From: Aurantiacibacter sp. D1-12
GTDB lineage: Bacteria; Pseudomonadota; Alphaproteobacteria; Sphingomonadales; Sphingomonadaceae
DNA length: 64,000 nt
Assembly: GCF_028858515.1 (NCBI RefSeq)
Contig: NZ_JAPJZJ010000002.1
Coordinates: forward strand, 372,001-436,000
Direction: 5' to 3'
Shown here one piece after another: positions 63,702-64,000 of this stretch (position 1 is the stretch's first letter; every line of letters begins with the position of its first letter). The notes under the pieces are model-generated. The model saw nothing but the letters and a program-made list of their open reading frames with translations. It had not been told where the DNA came from and ran no database searches. A program made the translations under genes and the position numbers.

Positions 63702-64000
63702 TTACTGCTCCAGCGGTTCTGGCGCGGTAAAATCGAGCGCGGTCTGCCATTCGCCTTCGCGTATCCAGTCGACCACTACGCGTCGCGTGCCATCAGCATG
63801 GTGTTCCCAGCGATAGGTGAGCGACCCGTCAGCTGAATTCTTCACCGCCCAGTCGATACCAGATGGCAGATCGATGGCGGACTCGGCAAAGCCGCCACCT
63901 TGCTGCGGGCAATCGGCTGTCATGCCATTAATGCCGGTCAGTCCCGGCACAATGATAGCGCCTTCTGGAATATCGGGCTCTTCCGGCGGAGGCGGCTGCG
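63702..64000 (-). CDS. Truncated hypothetical protein (5' end outside window)
   Basis: A minus-strand frame enters from the right edge and stops at 63702. The visible 98 residues start with a proline/glutamate-rich linker (PPPPEEP) and then a domain with ADCPQQGGGFAESAIDLPSGIDWAVKNS and a repeated RWEHHADGTRRVVVDW pattern. The proline linker is typical after a lipoprotein or signal-anchor start, which is beyond the window. I do not recognise it. It is followed immediately by marC. Confidence 0.55.
   Translation of the reverse strand, partial: QPPPPEEPDIPEGAIIVPGLTGINGMTADCPQQGGGFAESAIDLPSGIDWAVKNSADGSLTYRWEHHADGTRRVVVDWIREGEWQTALDFTAPEPLEQ

Overview
The window looks like a chromosomal segment of a GC-rich alphaproteobacterium, most likely a sphingomonad of the Erythrobacteraceae type. 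This is inferred from gene families and local gene pairs (GapR, a DUF1244 protein, lysC back to back with ubiG, a fused CysNC), not from any search. Coding density is very high. The longest gap is about 280 bases, so there is no long empty stretch. Both window edges cut genes.

Layout. 0-5.7 kb: a truncated P-loop (sulfotransferase-like) gene, mannose-6-phosphate isomerase, NADP glutamate dehydrogenase, then a CHASE2-type adenylate/guanylate cyclase followed by a secreted FecR-like protein. 5.8-22.7 kb: an unusual multihaem cytochrome locus. A plus-strand operon with overlapping stop/start codons encodes a pentahaem cytochrome, a tandem GlcG/HbpS-like lipoprotein, an outer-membrane beta-barrel, a 1417-residue decahaem protein with a C-terminal LVIVD-type propeller, and a small two-helix membrane protein. 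A convergent minus-strand operon encodes a flavin / double cNMP-binding / four [4Fe-4S] oxidoreductase, a five-helix cytochrome b-like protein, a decahaem cytochrome fused to a cytoplasmic FHA-like domain, and a class III phosphodiesterase. A CcmI-like TPR gene diverges from it. Together these could carry electrons between cytoplasmic NAD(P)H and the outer membrane, with cyclic nucleotides as a control input. This is the best candidate for an undescribed system. 22.8-32.9 kb: a coupled three-gene two-partner secretion operon (FhaC/ShlB-type transporter, a large glycine-rich exoprotein, and an exported CHAT-domain caspase-like protein).

32.9-45.5 kb: 3-hydroxyisobutyrate dehydrogenase and a LuxR-type regulator, separated from the sulfate-activation operon cysD-cysNC-cysQ by a perfect palindrome; a CAP/RTX secreted protein; threonine catabolism (kbl, tdh) with a divergent XRE-cupin regulator; tRNA-Leu(CAG); an NDUFA9-like protein; and a small transaldolase-family enzyme. 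45.5-58 kb: an acyl-CoA synthetase, a dienelactone-hydrolase-like protein, a TM2 protein, a nitronate monooxygenase-like enzyme, lysC-purT, ubiG, a glycerophosphodiester phosphodiesterase, a YffB/ArsC-like protein, ruvC-yebC, a CPBP protease, GapR and DUF1244. 58-64 kb: pyruvate kinase, a secreted hypothetical protein, a tyrosine-phosphatase-like protein, tRNA-Gly(GCC), a CnoX-like thioredoxin coupled to a Lon N-domain protein, a hairpin-dense spacer, MarC, and a truncated gene at the right edge.

Starts were adjusted by hand using ribosome-binding sites, overlaps and family lengths. All functions are homology inferences made by eye; no database search was run.
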